From: Sphingobium faniae
GTDB lineage: Bacteria; Pseudomonadota; Alphaproteobacteria; Sphingomonadales; Sphingomonadaceae
Direction of reading: 5' to 3'
Length of the DNA: 64,000 nt
Assembly: GCA_900100475.1 (NCBI GenBank)
Contig: FMTU01000005.1
Span: forward strand, 124,001-188,000
Below, piece by piece: positions 63,900-64,000 of the stretch (positions are counted from its first letter, which is position 1; each line of letters opens with the position of its first letter). The notes under the pieces are model-generated. The model was not told the origin of the DNA. It did not search any database and saw only the letters and a program-made list of their open reading frames with translations. The position numbers and the translations under genes are program-made.

Positions 63900-64000
63900 G
63901 AGCGGCCGGTTTCCGGCAGAAACGGACTCCGATAGCTTCCGCCCAGCTTTGCCGCGGCGCGCAATAAAATATGGCTGGGGGTCTGGCCGTTCCGGGGGGA
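63900..64000. other. Intergenic end of the window, no gene seen
   Basis: The last 100 bases after the ftsH terminator contain no convincing coding frame or structured RNA. A further gene probably starts beyond the window. Confidence 0.5.

Overview
The window is 64 kb of high-GC chromosomal DNA that reads as an alphaproteobacterium of the order Sphingomonadales (Sphingobium/Sphingomonas-like). The evidence is the protein style of the housekeeping genes, an alphaproteobacterial LexA box (GTTC-N7-GTTC), a methionine synthase split into two genes, a cysteine-free ribosomal protein L31, and an outer-membrane biogenesis island that lacks the lipid A genes usually found in it. Sphingomonads replace LPS by glycosphingolipids. 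No rRNA, tRNA, prophage, insertion sequence or CRISPR array was recognised. Coding density is high and most neighbours are co-directional and translationally coupled.

Layout. 1-5.9 kb: the 3' part of prephenate dehydratase, a membrane fatty acid desaturase, a GNAT-type acyltransferase that may be a ceramide synthase, a GT4 glycosyltransferase, and an ECF sigma/anti-sigma pair. 5.9-14.2 kb: mostly minus-strand genes, with a DUF2239 gene behind a long palindrome, xth, an ErpA-type Fe-S carrier, an M23 peptidase, the coupled glnE-bcp-DUF455 set, an orphan NepR-like anti-sigma gene on the plus strand, and a YpfJ-type metallopeptidase. 14.3-23.2 kb: patatin plus 3-hydroxybutyrate dehydrogenase, glmS, a GNAT-nitrilase fusion, icd, and psd-pssA for phosphatidylethanolamine.

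23.2-35 kb is the core envelope and translation island: rpsB-tsf-pyrH-frr-uppS-cdsA-dxr-rseP-bamA-skp-fabZ, then rpmE. Divergent from rpsB is a small membrane protein gene whose promoter is overlapped by a LexA box, so it is probably an SOS-induced product. 35-43 kb: an esterase-like phytase-family protein, small secreted and lipoprotein genes, and the sahR-metF-metH(N)-metH(C) methionine operon, whose palindromic operator sits in a promoter that may give a leaderless mRNA. 43-53.5 kb: a beta-helix protein, a methyltransferase, NfeD-QmcA, a CoA-ester lyase, ubiG, lysC, a nitronate monooxygenase-like enzyme, a lipoprotein, and sugE/gdx with a possible guanidine-II riboswitch. 53.5-56.3 kb: an HxlR regulator divergent from a cluster of VOC, DUF1428 and AHSA1 genes. 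56.3-64 kb: ptsP (EI-Ntr), rodZ, cpoB, tilS, a small membrane protein and ftsH.

Common themes are membrane lipid and envelope construction (desaturase, acyltransferase, glycosyltransferase, psd/pssA, cdsA, uppS/dxr, bamA/skp, rseP, rodZ, cpoB, ftsH) and regulation (ECF pair, orphan NepR, SahR, HxlR, EI-Ntr, GlnE). The most promising uncharacterised items are the SOS-linked small membrane protein (23153-23380), the DUF2239 gene with its 37-bp palindrome (6469-6505), and the orphan NepR-like gene (12610-12804).
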